The notes under the pieces are model-generated. The model worked only from the letters and a program-made list of their open reading frames with translations, searched no databases and had not been told where the DNA came from. This document shows positions 34,538-43,078 of a DNA stretch of 64,000 nt, piece by piece. A program made the position numbers and the translations under genes. Source of the DNA: Microbispora corallina (GTDB lineage: Bacteria > Actinomycetota > Actinomycetes > Streptosporangiales > Streptosporangiaceae); NCBI RefSeq assembly GCF_016863035.1, contig NZ_BOOC01000011.1, forward strand, positions 62,001-126,000, in the 5' to 3' direction. Within the stretch, counting starts at the first letter, position 1, and each line of letters opens with the position of its first letter.

Positions 34538-35176
34538 ATGGCGGCCGGCGGCGTGAGTCACCCGGTGTTCGCGCGGGTCTACACCCGCCTGAGCGAGGCG
34601 CTGGAGCGCCACGGGCTGGCCGAGCGCCGCCGGGCGCTGCTCGGCGGCCTGTCGGGCCACGTCGTCGACGTCGGGGCCGGCAACGGGCTCAACTTCGCCC
34701 ACTATCCGCCCTCCGTCGAGAGGGTCATCGCCGTGGAGCCCGAGCCGCGGCTGCGCCGAACGGCCCGGGAGGCGGCCCGGTCCGCCCCCGTGACGATCGA
34801 GGTGGTGGACGGCCTGGCCGACCGGCTGCCGGTGCCCAGCGGGGCCGCGGACGCGGTGGTGTTCTCGCTGGTGCTGTGCTCGCTGCCCGACGTTCCCGCC
34901 GCGCTGCGCGAGGCGCGCCGGGTGCTCCGGCCGGACGGCCGGCTGGTGTTCCTGGAGCACGTCCGCGCCCCCCTGCCCGGCGTTGCCCGCGTCCAGCGGC
35001 TGCTCGACGCCGGGCCCTGGCCGGTCCTGGCCGGCGGCTGCCACCTGTCCCGGGACGCCGTCGCCGAGGTCCAGGGGGCCGGTTTCGCGGTCGAGCGTCT
35101 CGACCGGTTCGCGTTCGGCGGGATCCGCAGCCCGTTCACCTTCTTCGTCTTGGGCGCCGCCCGGCCGGAGGGCTGA
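34538..35176 (+). CDS. class I SAM-dependent methyltransferase
   Basis: 212 aa: SAM motif I VVDVGAGNGLNF, acidic loop VEPEP, motif IV DAVVFSLVLCSLPDVPAAL and LRPDGRLVFLEHV. It resembles the UbiE/Methyltransf_11 group. GAGGGAGGAG precedes ATG 34538. Likely co-transcribed with the VOC gene; substrate unknown. Confidence 0.82.
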   Translation: MAAGGVSHPVFARVYTRLSEALERHGLAERRRALLGGLSGHVVDVGAGNGLNFAHYPPSVERVIAVEPEPRLRRTAREAARSAPVTIEVVDGLADRLPVPSGAADAVVFSLVLCSLPDVPAALREARRVLRPDGRLVFLEHVRAPLPGVARVQRLLDAGPWPVLAGGCHLSRDAVAEVQGAGFAVERLDRFAFGGIRSPFTFFVLGAARPEG

Positions 35177-35205
35177 CGGGGGAGAGGCCTGGCGGCGACG
35201 GGGAT

Positions 35206-35259
35206 TTGACTAATCGGACCACAGTCCGCATGATGGTGAGCGTACCGGACCGCAGTCCG
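35206..35259 (+). promoter_or_regulatory. azoR promoter with two inverted-repeat operators
   Basis: -35 TTGACT (35206-35211) and possible -10 CATGAT (35229-35234). CGGAC-CACA-GTCCG (35215-35228) fills the spacer; CGGAC-CGCA-GTCCG (35246-35259) lies just downstream, 31 bp centre to centre. These are likely repressor sites for a quinone/redox-responsive regulator not present locally. Confidence 0.65.
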
Positions 35260-35282
35260 CTACGTTTCGAAGGAGGACCGTC

Positions 35283-35906
35283 ATGAGCCGTCTGCTGCAC
35301 ATCTCCGCCTCGCCCCGGGGCGCCGCCTCGGCGTCGCTCGCCATCGCCGGGGTCTTTCTCGACGCCTACCGTGCCGCGCATCCGGAGGAGGTCGTCGACC
35401 ACTTCGACCTGTGGGACGGGTCGCTGCCCGAGTTCGGCCCGGCCGCGGCCACGGCCAAGATGACCGTCATCGGCGGTGGCACCCCCACCGGCGAGCAGGC
35501 CGAGGCCTGGGCCGCCGCCGTGGCGACGTTCGAGCGGTTCGACGCCTACGACCGCTACCTGTTCAGCGTGCCGATGTGGAACTCCACGGTGCCGTACAAG
35601 CTGAAGCAGTTCATCGACGTCGTCAGCCAGCCCGGCCTGATCTTCGGCGTGGACCCCGAGACCGGGTACTCGTCGCTGCTGACCGGGAAGCGGGCGGCCG
35701 TCGTCTACACGAGCTCGGTGTGGGGGCCCGGGCTCGGCCCGGAGTTCGGGGCCGATCACCAGTCGGGGTTCTTCAACGACTGGCTGCGCTGGACCGGCAT
35801 CACGGACATCCGGGAGATCAGGTTCCACCCCACGCTCACGGGGGACGCCGACCTCGCCCGCAAGCGGGCCGAGGAGAGCGCCCGGGAGATCGCCCGCGCG
35901 TTCTGA
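35283..35906 (+). CDS. azoR: FMN-dependent NADH:quinone oxidoreductase / azoreductase
   Basis: 207 aa flavodoxin-like fold: SASPRGAASASL phosphate loop, SVPMWNSTVPYKLKQFIDVV, GPGLGPEFG. AzoR-type enzymes reduce quinones and azo compounds by two-electron transfer, protecting against thiol stress. GAAGGAGG precedes ATG 35283. Two CGGAC/GTCCG operators upstream indicate repression. Confidence 0.87.
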   Translation: MSRLLHISASPRGAASASLAIAGVFLDAYRAAHPEEVVDHFDLWDGSLPEFGPAAATAKMTVIGGGTPTGEQAEAWAAAVATFERFDAYDRYLFSVPMWNSTVPYKLKQFIDVVSQPGLIFGVDPETGYSSLLTGKRAAVVYTSSVWGPGLGPEFGADHQSGFFNDWLRWTGITDIREIRFHPTLTGDADLARKRAEESAREIARAF

Positions 35907-35990
35907 CGCGTCCCGCGCCGTACGGCCGCCGGGCCTGCCTTCGTCCACAGGGCCGGTGCGGCGGTGAGAGGCACCGGCGCCGGCACGGTA

Positions 35991-36008
35991 GATTCGCCCG
36001 AGCGAATC
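35991..36008. promoter_or_regulatory. inverted repeat upstream of prfC
   Basis: GATTCGC-CCGA-GCGAATC, perfect 7-bp arms, starting within a -10-like GTAGAT (35988-35993). It could be an operator or a 5' leader hairpin. Confidence 0.5.
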
Positions 36009-36061
36009 GTGCGGACGTCGGACCGGCGCCGGGACGCCGGCGGCGGGTGGGGGGAGCGGAA

Positions 36062-37660
36062 ATGGGAGCCGAGGGCGAGATCCTCGCGGAGGCGCGGCGG
36101 CGGCGGACCTTCGCGGTGATCAGCCACCCGGACGCCGGAAAGTCGACGATGACCGAGGCCCTCGCCCTGCACGCCTCGGCCATCACCCAGGCGGGAGCCG
36201 TCCACGGTAAGGCCGGGCGGCGCGGCGTGACCTCCGACTGGATGGAGATGGAGCGGGCCCGCGGCATCTCGATCACTTCGGCCGCGCTGCGCTTCGAGTA
36301 CCGCGGGCACGTCTTCAACCTGGTGGACACCCCCGGCCACGCCGACTTCTCCGAGGACACCTACCGGGTCCTCGCGGCCGTCGACTGCGCGGTCATGCTG
36401 CTCGACGCCGCCAAGGGCATGGAGCCGCAGACCATGAAACTGTTCGAGGTCTGCCGCCACCGCCGCATCCCCGTCATCACGTTCGTCAACAAGTGGGACC
36501 GGCCGGGCCGCGAGGGCCTGGAGCTGCTCGACGAGATCGAGGAGCGCACGGGCCTGCGGCCCACGCCCGTCACCTGGCCGATCGGCTCGGCCGACGCCTT
36601 CCAGGGGGTCGTCGACCGGCTGGACGGCCGGATCGTCCGCTACGCCCGCACCCCCGGCGGCGCGACCAGGGCCCTGGAGACGGAGCTGACCCCGGAGCAG
36701 GCGGCGCGGGAGCTGGGCGCCGACTGGACGCGGGCGAGCGAGGAGGCCGACCTGCTGACGGCGATCGGCGCCGACCACGACCAGAAGCGGTTCGAGGCGC
36801 ACGAGACGACGCCGGTGCTGTTCGGGGCGGCGCTGTCCAACTTCGGCGTCGCCCGGCTGCTCGACGTGCTGGTCGCCCTGGCCCCGGCGCCGGCGCCCCG
36901 GCCCGACGTGCAGGGCGCCCTCCGGCCGCTGGACGCGCCGTTCTCCGGGCTCGTGTTCAAGGTGCAGGCCAACATGGACCGGGCACACCGCGACCGGATC
37001 GCGTTCGTCCGGGTCTGCTCCGGCCGCTTCGAGCGCGGCATGGTGCTGACGCACGCGGCGACCGGCCGCCCGTTCGCCACGAAGTACGCCCAGTCGGTGT
37101 TCGGCCAGGAGCGCACGACCCTCGACGAGGCCCATCCGGGAGACGTCGTCGGCCTGGTGAACGCCTCGGCGCTGCGCCCGGGGGACACGCTCTACGAGGG
37201 CACGGCGGTCGAGTTCCCGCCCATTCCGAGCTTCGCCCCCGAGCTGTTCGCCGTCGCCCGGGTGCGCGACACCGGCAAGGCCAAGCAGTTCCGCCGGGGG
37301 ATCGACCAGCTCGACGCCGAGGGCGTCGTCCAGGTGCTCAGGTCGGACCTGCGCGGCGACCAGGCCCCCGTGCTGGCGGCGGTCGGGGCGATGCAGTTCG
37401 AGGTCGTCCAGCACCGCCTGGCCGCCGAGTTCGGCGCGGAGACCGTGCTCGACCGGCTGGAGTACACGCTGGCCCTCCGGACCGACCCGCAGTCGGCGGA
37501 GACGCTGCGCCGCCAGCGCGGGGCGGAGGTGCTCGTGCGCAGCCGCGACGAGGCCCTGCTCGCCGTGTTCACCGACCAGTGGCGGATGCGCTCGATCCAG
37601 CGCGAGCACCCCGGCCTCACGCTCGACCCCATCATCGCCGGCGCCGGCCAGGAGTCCTGA
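36062..37660 (+). CDS. prfC: peptide chain release factor 3
   Basis: 532 aa translational GTPase: P-loop SHPDAGKSTMTE, switch region MEMERARGISI, DTPGHADF, NKWDRPG. RF3 recycles RF1/RF2 and supports post-termination quality control. Length matches E. coli RF3 (529 aa), and the absence of domain IV separates it from EF-G. GGGGGGAG precedes ATG 36062. Confidence 0.93.
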   Translation: MGAEGEILAEARRRRTFAVISHPDAGKSTMTEALALHASAITQAGAVHGKAGRRGVTSDWMEMERARGISITSAALRFEYRGHVFNLVDTPGHADFSEDTYRVLAAVDCAVMLLDAAKGMEPQTMKLFEVCRHRRIPVITFVNKWDRPGREGLELLDEIEERTGLRPTPVTWPIGSADAFQGVVDRLDGRIVRYARTPGGATRALETELTPEQAARELGADWTRASEEADLLTAIGADHDQKRFEAHETTPVLFGAALSNFGVARLLDVLVALAPAPAPRPDVQGALRPLDAPFSGLVFKVQANMDRAHRDRIAFVRVCSGRFERGMVLTHAATGRPFATKYAQSVFGQERTTLDEAHPGDVVGLVNASALRPGDTLYEGTAVEFPPIPSFAPELFAVARVRDTGKAKQFRRGIDQLDAEGVVQVLRSDLRGDQAPVLAAVGAMQFEVVQHRLAAEFGAETVLDRLEYTLALRTDPQSAETLRRQRGAEVLVRSRDEALLAVFTDQWRMRSIQREHPGLTLDPIIAGAGQES

Positions 37661-37780
37661 CCCCGCGCCCGCCGATCGCCCAGCCCCCTGCCGCGCGTGC
37701 GCCGCCTCCGCGCCCGGCCTCATATCGCCTCGCCGGTGTCTGCGCGTCCGCCCGGTCCCGTGCTGTGGCGCCGCGTCTGC

Positions 37781-37826
37781 GCGTCCGCCTGATCCCCCGC
37801 CGCGCGGCGCCGGGCGATCAGGACGC
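37781..37826. terminator. long GC-rich hairpin after prfC
   Basis: CCTGATC (37788-37794) pairs with GATCAGG (37816-37822), enclosing GCCGC/GCGGC. It is a likely terminator, and shares GATCCCCCGCC...GCGGCGC with the repeats at 17351-17438. Confidence 0.5.
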
Positions 37827-37827
37827 G

Positions 37828-37843
37828 TGTCCGCATGCGGACA
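37828..37843. promoter_or_regulatory. perfect 16-bp palindrome upstream of secreted protein gene
   Basis: TGTCCGCATGCGGACA lies 92 bp before ATG 37936. Candidate operator; no regulator identified. Confidence 0.45.
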
Positions 37844-37935
37844 TGCGTCTTCTCATGACCACATGCCGGATGTACGACGAGCAAGTCCTGAAATTCCCTG
37901 ACTGGGCACGTAGCGGTGCCTCCAGTGAGGTGGTC

Positions 37936-39819
37936 ATGAGAAGCATCCTCCCCCTGAAGCTGACGTTCGTCCTGGTACTGGCCGGTCTGCCGGCGGTCGG
38001 GGCCGCCACGGGCGCGGCCGCGGCGACCAACCGGGAGATCCCGGCGGCGGGCAGCACCGCCATCCAGCCGGTGGCGGCGGGCCTGGACACCGGCGTCCAG
38101 GTCCCGGAGATCCGCGGCGCGGAACCGGGTGAGCAGGACGCCAGGCGTGCGGCCCCCAAGCTCCCGCCGGTCAACCGCAGCCTGTCCCGCCACTCCGGGC
38201 ACCACGGCGTCGTCGTCGGCTCCCGTCCCCCCAGGTCGAACCCCACGGTGGCCCTGTCCTTCGACGGCATCAGCCACCGGGACCAGCGGCTCGCCAACGG
38301 CGGCAACCAGTTCTCCACCGAGCCGCCCGACCAGGGACTGTGCGCGGGCAACGGCTTCGTGCTCGAGTCGGTCAACGACGCGCTGCGCGTGTTCGACTCC
38401 TCGGGCAGGGCGCTCATCGGCGTCGCCGACCTCAACACCTTCTACGGGTACCCGGCGGCCATCGACCGGGCCACCGGCGCGCAGGGGCCGTTCGTCACCG
38501 ACCCGTCCTGCTACTACGACCCCGACAGCAGGCGCTGGTTCCAGGTAGCCCTCACCCTCGAGGTGGACGCCGACACCGGTGACTTCACCGGCGTCAACCA
38601 CCTCGACGTCGCGGTGAGCACGTCGGCCAGCCCGCTCGGGAAGTGGACGGTCTACCGGGTCGCGGCGCAGGACGACGGGACCGACGGCACCCCCGCGCAC
38701 CCCGGCTGCCCCTGCCTCGGCGACTACCCCCACATCGGCGCCGACGCCTTCGGCTTCTACGTCACGACCAACGAGTACGAGTTCTTCGGCGACGGGTACA
38801 ACTCCGCCCAGATCTACGCCTTCCCCAAGTTGCGGTTCGTCACGTCCCCGGCCTCAGTCCCGGTCGTGCAGTACGACACGACGGGCCTCGGCGCCGGCGG
38901 CGCCCCCGGCTTCACGATCTGGCCGGCGCAGTCCCCGAGCTCCCAGTACGCGCCGGACACCGAGTATCTCCTGTCGTCCGACGCGGCCGAGGAGGCGAAC
39001 GGCACCGGCACGAGCGACCACGTCATCCAGTGGCGCCTGTCCGGCACGTTCCTCCTGAACACGGGCGGCACGCCCACGCTGAGCAGGAAGATCGTCCCGG
39101 TCGGCGCCTACTCGATCCCGCCCAAGGCCGACCAGAAGCCGGGCGACTTCCCGCTGGGGCAGTGCGTGAACGACACCACCACGCCCACCCCCCTCGGGCC
39201 GGGGTGCTGGAGGTACCTCCTCGCCGACGAGCCCGAACACGACGAGGCCGAGGCGCCCCTCGACTCCAACGACACCCGGATGCAGCAGGTCGTGTACGCC
39301 GGCGGGAAGCTGTGGGCGGCGCTCGACACCGCGGTGACGGTGGCGGGGCAGGACAAGGCCGGCGTCGAGTGGTTCGTCGTCGACCCGCGCACCGCCCGCG
39401 CCGACAAGCAGGGATACCTGGCGCTGGCGCACAACAACCTCGTCTACCCGGCCGTCGGCGTGAACCGGAGCGGGCGGGGCGTCATCGCCTTCACCGTCGC
39501 CGGCGCCGACTACTACCCGAGCGCCGGATTCGCCTCGCTCGACGCCCGTACCGGCGCGGGGGACGTGCAGATCGCGGCGCCGGGGAAGGGACCGCAGGAC
39601 GGCTTCTCCGGATACAAGGCGTTCAACGACCCGCCGCGTCCGCGGTGGGGCGACTACGGCGCCGCGGCGGCCGACGGCGACGCCGTCTGGATCGCCTCCG
39701 AGTACATCGGCCAGTCGTGCTCCCTGGCCCAGTACACCGCCGCGCCGCTGCTCACCTGCGGCGGCACCCGGACGGCCCTGGCCAACTGGGGGACCAGGAT
39801 CACCCGGCTGACGTTCTGA
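37936..39819 (+). CDS. large secreted protein of unknown function
   Basis: 627 aa. A Sec signal peptide is clear (MRSILPLKLTFVLVLAGLPA, then VGAATGAAAA). The mature part has recurring beta-rich segments (VALSFDGIS, YYDPDSRRWFQVALTL, GVEWFVVDPRT, WGDYGAAAADGDAVWIASEY) consistent with a beta-propeller-like exoprotein. Paired cysteines (GCPCLGDYP, QSCSL...LTCGG) suggest disulfides. No catalytic motif recognised. GAGG precedes ATG 37936. It stands alone between prfC and csxA. Confidence 0.78.
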   Translation: MRSILPLKLTFVLVLAGLPAVGAATGAAAATNREIPAAGSTAIQPVAAGLDTGVQVPEIRGAEPGEQDARRAAPKLPPVNRSLSRHSGHHGVVVGSRPPRSNPTVALSFDGISHRDQRLANGGNQFSTEPPDQGLCAGNGFVLESVNDALRVFDSSGRALIGVADLNTFYGYPAAIDRATGAQGPFVTDPSCYYDPDSRRWFQVALTLEVDADTGDFTGVNHLDVAVSTSASPLGKWTVYRVAAQDDGTDGTPAHPGCPCLGDYPHIGADAFGFYVTTNEYEFFGDGYNSAQIYAFPKLRFVTSPASVPVVQYDTTGLGAGGAPGFTIWPAQSPSSQYAPDTEYLLSSDAAEEANGTGTSDHVIQWRLSGTFLLNTGGTPTLSRKIVPVGAYSIPPKADQKPGDFPLGQCVNDTTTPTPLGPGCWRYLLADEPEHDEAEAPLDSNDTRMQQVVYAGGKLWAALDTAVTVAGQDKAGVEWFVVDPRTARADKQGYLALAHNNLVYPAVGVNRSGRGVIAFTVAGADYYPSAGFASLDARTGAGDVQIAAPGKGPQDGFSGYKAFNDPPRPRWGDYGAAAADGDAVWIASEYIGQSCSLAQYTAAPLLTCGGTRTALANWGTRITRLTF

Positions 39820-39903
39820 CCCCGCCGGAGGGGCGCCGTCCGCGAGCCTTCCCGCCCGGGGACGGCTCGGGGACGGCGCCCCTCGCCGGTAAGAGATCTT
39901 TCC

Positions 39904-39933
39904 CTTGACCGCGGGTCTTGACCGGCCTACTAT
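39904..39933 (+). promoter_or_regulatory. csxA promoter
   Basis: -35 TTGACC (39904-39909), 18-bp spacer, -10 TACTAT (39928-39933). A second TTGACC is inside the spacer. Start expected near 39,940, at the edge of the operator below. Confidence 0.6.
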
Positions 39934-39942
39934 CTGGTCACT

Positions 39943-39965
39943 TTGTTAATAAGGTTTATTAACAA
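39943..39965. promoter_or_regulatory. AT-rich 23-bp operator at the csxA start site
   Basis: TTGTTAATAA - GGT - TTATTAACAA, perfect 10-bp arms. It sits on the predicted transcription start and just before the AGGAGG ribosome site, so bound protein would block transcription. The shape is typical of ROK-family sugar repressors. Confidence 0.8.
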
Positions 39966-39981
39966 ACCCAGGAGGTCATCG

Positions 39982-42972
39982 GTGCGCTCCCTGATCCGAC
40001 TGCTGGCGGCGCTCGCGCTGACGGCCGCGGGCGTGACGGCCCTGCCCGCGGCCGCCTCGCAGGCCGCCGCGCAGCAGCCCATCGTGCTGCCCGGGTACAA
40101 GATCCAGTCGTCGGCCAAGGTCTCGGACGGCGGTGCGGCGATCTCCACGCCGGGCTACGGCGCGAGCGGCTGGTACGCCGCCGGGCCGCGCTCGACGGTC
40201 CTGGCCGCGCTGCTGAAGAACGGCGTCTACTCCGACCCCTTCTACTCCACGAACATGAAGTCCATCCCGGCGGCCGACTTCACCGTGCCCTGGTGGTACC
40301 GGTCGGACTTCACGCTGGGCTCGGAGACCGGGCTGCGCACCTACCTCGACGTCACCGGCCTCATCTCCGGTGGGGACGTGTGGGTGAACGGCGCCCAGGT
40401 CGCCGCCGGCCTCACCGGCGCCTACACCAGGAACGAGATCGACGTGACGTCGCTCGTCCACGCGGGCGTCAACAGCGTCGCGTTCAAGGTCAGCCCCAAC
40501 GACCCGAACAAGCAGCTCACGATGGGCTGGATCGACTGGGTGCAGACCCCGCCGGACAAGAACATGGGCATCTTCCGCGACGTCGTCGTCCGGCGCAGCG
40601 GCCCGGTCGCCCTGCGCGACGCGCACGTCGTGACGTCCCTCACCGCCGCCCTCGACCGTGCCGACCTCACGGTCAAGGTGAACGCGCGCAACGACGGCGC
40701 CTCGGCCGTGACCGCGACGGTCGCCGGCACCGCCGCCGGGATGGGCTTCAGCCAGGACGTCTCGCTCGCGGCGCACCAGACGAAGACCGTGTCCGTTCCG
40801 CTCACGATCGCCTCGCCCAAGGTCTGGTGGCCGTACGGGATGGGCGGGCAGCCGCTGTACGACCTGTCGGTCACCGCGACCGTGGGCGGCACGGTCAGCG
40901 ACACCGCGTCCTCCACGTTCGGCGTGCGGTCGGTCACCTCCTCGCTCGACGGCAGCGGGCACCGGCTCTACAAGATCAACGGCCGTCCGCTGCTGGTGCG
41001 CGGCGGCGGCTGGTCGCCCGACCTGTTCCTGCGCTGGGACCCGCAGTACGTGCGGGACAAGCTGGAGTACGTCCGCGACCTCGGGCTCAACACCATCCGC
41101 CTGGAGGGCCACCTTGAGCCGGACGACCTGTTCGACCTGACCGACCGGATGGGCATCCTCGTCATGGCCGGCTGGGAGTGCTGCGACAAGTGGGAGGGCG
41201 AGACCAACGGGAGCGAGCCGGGCGACAAGTGGACCTCGGCCGACTACACGGTGGCCAAGGCCTCCATGGCCGCCGAGGCGGCCCGCCTGCGCGACCACCC
41301 GAGCGTCTTCACGTTCCTCATCGGCAGCGACTTCGCCCCCAACGGCACTCAGGAGAGCGGCTACCTCGACGCGCTGAACGCCGCCGACTGGAAGACGCCG
41401 GTCGTCGCCGCGGCGTCCGACAACTCCTCGCCGCAGCTGGGAAGCTCCGGCATGAAGATGGACGGGCCGTACGACTGGATCCCGCCGAACTACTGGTACA
41501 CCAAGCAGCTCGGCGGCGCGTCCGGCTTCGCCTCGGAGGTCAGCGCCGGGCCCGACGTGCCGACGCTCGACTCGCTGAAGCGCATGATGTCGTCGAGCGA
41601 GCTGAACACGCTGTGGCAGAACGCGAGCGCCACGCAGTACCACCGGTCGCCGTCGGACACGTTCGGCACGCTGAAGCTGTTCGACGACGCGCTCACCGGC
41701 CGGTACGGCGCGCCTTCCAGCCTGGACGACTACGTGCGGAAGGCGCAGCTCGCGCAGTACGAGAACACACGGGCCCAGTTCGAGGCGTTCGGCCGCAACT
41801 TCACCGACTCCGCCAACCCCGCCACGGGCGTCATCTACTGGATGCTGAACAGCGGCTGGAGCTCCCTGCACTGGCAGCTGTTCGACACCTACCTCGACCA
41901 GGGCGGCTCGTACTGGGGCACCAGGAAGGCGATGACCCCTCTCCACGTGCAGTACTCCTACGACAACCGCTCGGTGGTCGTGGTCAACTCCACCCACAAG
42001 GCGGCCTCGGGGCTGACCGTGAAGACCGACGCGTTCAACCTCGACGGGACGAACAAGTACAGCAACACGGCCACGGTCACCGCCCCCGCCGACGGCGGCC
42101 GGGTCACCGCCGTGACCATCCCCTCGTCCGTCAGCGGGCTGAACACCACCTACCTGCTGCGCCTCACGCTCAGCGACGCGAGCGGCGAGATCGACAGGAA
42201 CGTCTACTGGCTGTCCACGGCCAAGGACGTCCTCGACTACGGCAACAGCGACTGGTACTACACGCCCACCACGTCGTACGCCGACCTCAAGGGGCTGGCG
42301 GGCATGGCGCGGGCGCCGATCTCGGTGACCGCGACGTCGCCGGGCCCGGGCACGGCCACGGTCACGGTGACGAACACCGGCACGGGCAAGCTCCCCGCGT
42401 TCTACCTGGACGCCCACGTGGTCGACGCGGCGGGCAAGCCCGTCCTGCCGGCCATCTGGTCGGACAACGCCATCAGCCTCTGGCCGGGGGAGTCGAAGAC
42501 GCTCACGGTCACCTTCCGGGGCGCGGCGACCGGCGTCCGGGTCGCCGGGTGGAACACCGCCACCGCGACGGCGAGCTTCGGGTCCTCGGCCGCACGGGAC
42601 TACCAGGCCGAGGACGCGACGCTCTCCCAGGCCGGCGTCTTCACCAACCACACCGGCTACACCGGCACCGGCTTCGTCGACTACACCAACGTCGCCGGAT
42701 CGTACGTCGAGTGGACGGTGAACGCCGCGTCGGCCGGGCCCGCGACCCTGACCTTCCGGTACGCCAACGGCACGACGGCCGACCGGCCCATGGACATCGC
42801 GGTCAACGGCACGGTCGTGGCGGCGCGCACCTCGTTCGCGGCCACGACCAACTGGGACACCTGGGCGACCGTCTCCGTCCCGGTGACCCTCGCCGCCGGG
42901 ACGAACCGGATCCGGGCCACCGCCACCGCGGCGACCGGCGGCCCGAACGTCGACAAACTGACCGTCGGCTGA
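39982..42972 (+). CDS. csxA: secreted exo-beta-D-glucosaminidase, GH2 with C-terminal CBM35
   Basis: 996 aa. Signal peptide, then GH2 sugar-binding, Ig-like and TIM-barrel domains, then a C-terminal module from about residue 870 (YQAEDATLSQAGVFTNHTGY) typical of CBM35. IGSDFAPN carries the acid/base Asp and FASEVSAGP the nucleophile Glu seen in CsxA. CsxA releases glucosamine from chitosan non-reducing ends. GTG 39982 follows CAGGAGG; the upstream frame lies within the operator. Confidence 0.88.
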   Translation: MRSLIRLLAALALTAAGVTALPAAASQAAAQQPIVLPGYKIQSSAKVSDGGAAISTPGYGASGWYAAGPRSTVLAALLKNGVYSDPFYSTNMKSIPAADFTVPWWYRSDFTLGSETGLRTYLDVTGLISGGDVWVNGAQVAAGLTGAYTRNEIDVTSLVHAGVNSVAFKVSPNDPNKQLTMGWIDWVQTPPDKNMGIFRDVVVRRSGPVALRDAHVVTSLTAALDRADLTVKVNARNDGASAVTATVAGTAAGMGFSQDVSLAAHQTKTVSVPLTIASPKVWWPYGMGGQPLYDLSVTATVGGTVSDTASSTFGVRSVTSSLDGSGHRLYKINGRPLLVRGGGWSPDLFLRWDPQYVRDKLEYVRDLGLNTIRLEGHLEPDDLFDLTDRMGILVMAGWECCDKWEGETNGSEPGDKWTSADYTVAKASMAAEAARLRDHPSVFTFLIGSDFAPNGTQESGYLDALNAADWKTPVVAAASDNSSPQLGSSGMKMDGPYDWIPPNYWYTKQLGGASGFASEVSAGPDVPTLDSLKRMMSSSELNTLWQNASATQYHRSPSDTFGTLKLFDDALTGRYGAPSSLDDYVRKAQLAQYENTRAQFEAFGRNFTDSANPATGVIYWMLNSGWSSLHWQLFDTYLDQGGSYWGTRKAMTPLHVQYSYDNRSVVVVNSTHKAASGLTVKTDAFNLDGTNKYSNTATVTAPADGGRVTAVTIPSSVSGLNTTYLLRLTLSDASGEIDRNVYWLSTAKDVLDYGNSDWYYTPTTSYADLKGLAGMARAPISVTATSPGPGTATVTVTNTGTGKLPAFYLDAHVVDAAGKPVLPAIWSDNAISLWPGESKTLTVTFRGAATGVRVAGWNTATATASFGSSAARDYQAEDATLSQAGVFTNHTGYTGTGFVDYTNVAGSYVEWTVNAASAGPATLTFRYANGTTADRPMDIAVNGTVVAARTSFAATTNWDTWATVSVPVTLAAGTNRIRATATAATGGPNVDKLTVG

Positions 42973-43022
42973 GGGTCTCGCGGCGGCCGTCGCCGGGAGC
43001 GCGGCGCATGAGCGACGCCTCC

Positions 43023-43066
43023 TGGAGGCGGCCGCCGCGGCCGGCATGTCATGCCGGGCGCCTCCC
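43023..43066. terminator. bidirectional stem-loop between csxA and the PfkB kinase gene
   Basis: CCGGCAT-GTC-ATGCCGG (43041-43057) is the core, extended by GGAGGCG / CGCCTCC flanks. It lies between convergent genes. Confidence 0.6.
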
Positions 43067-43078
43067 GGCGGCCGCGTG

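Noticed and set aside
39976..43047. 1,023-codon minus-strand frame opposite csxA
   Set aside because: Antisense shadow: Arg/Gly/Val-rich with no motifs, while the plus strand encodes a complete GH2 enzyme with signal peptide.
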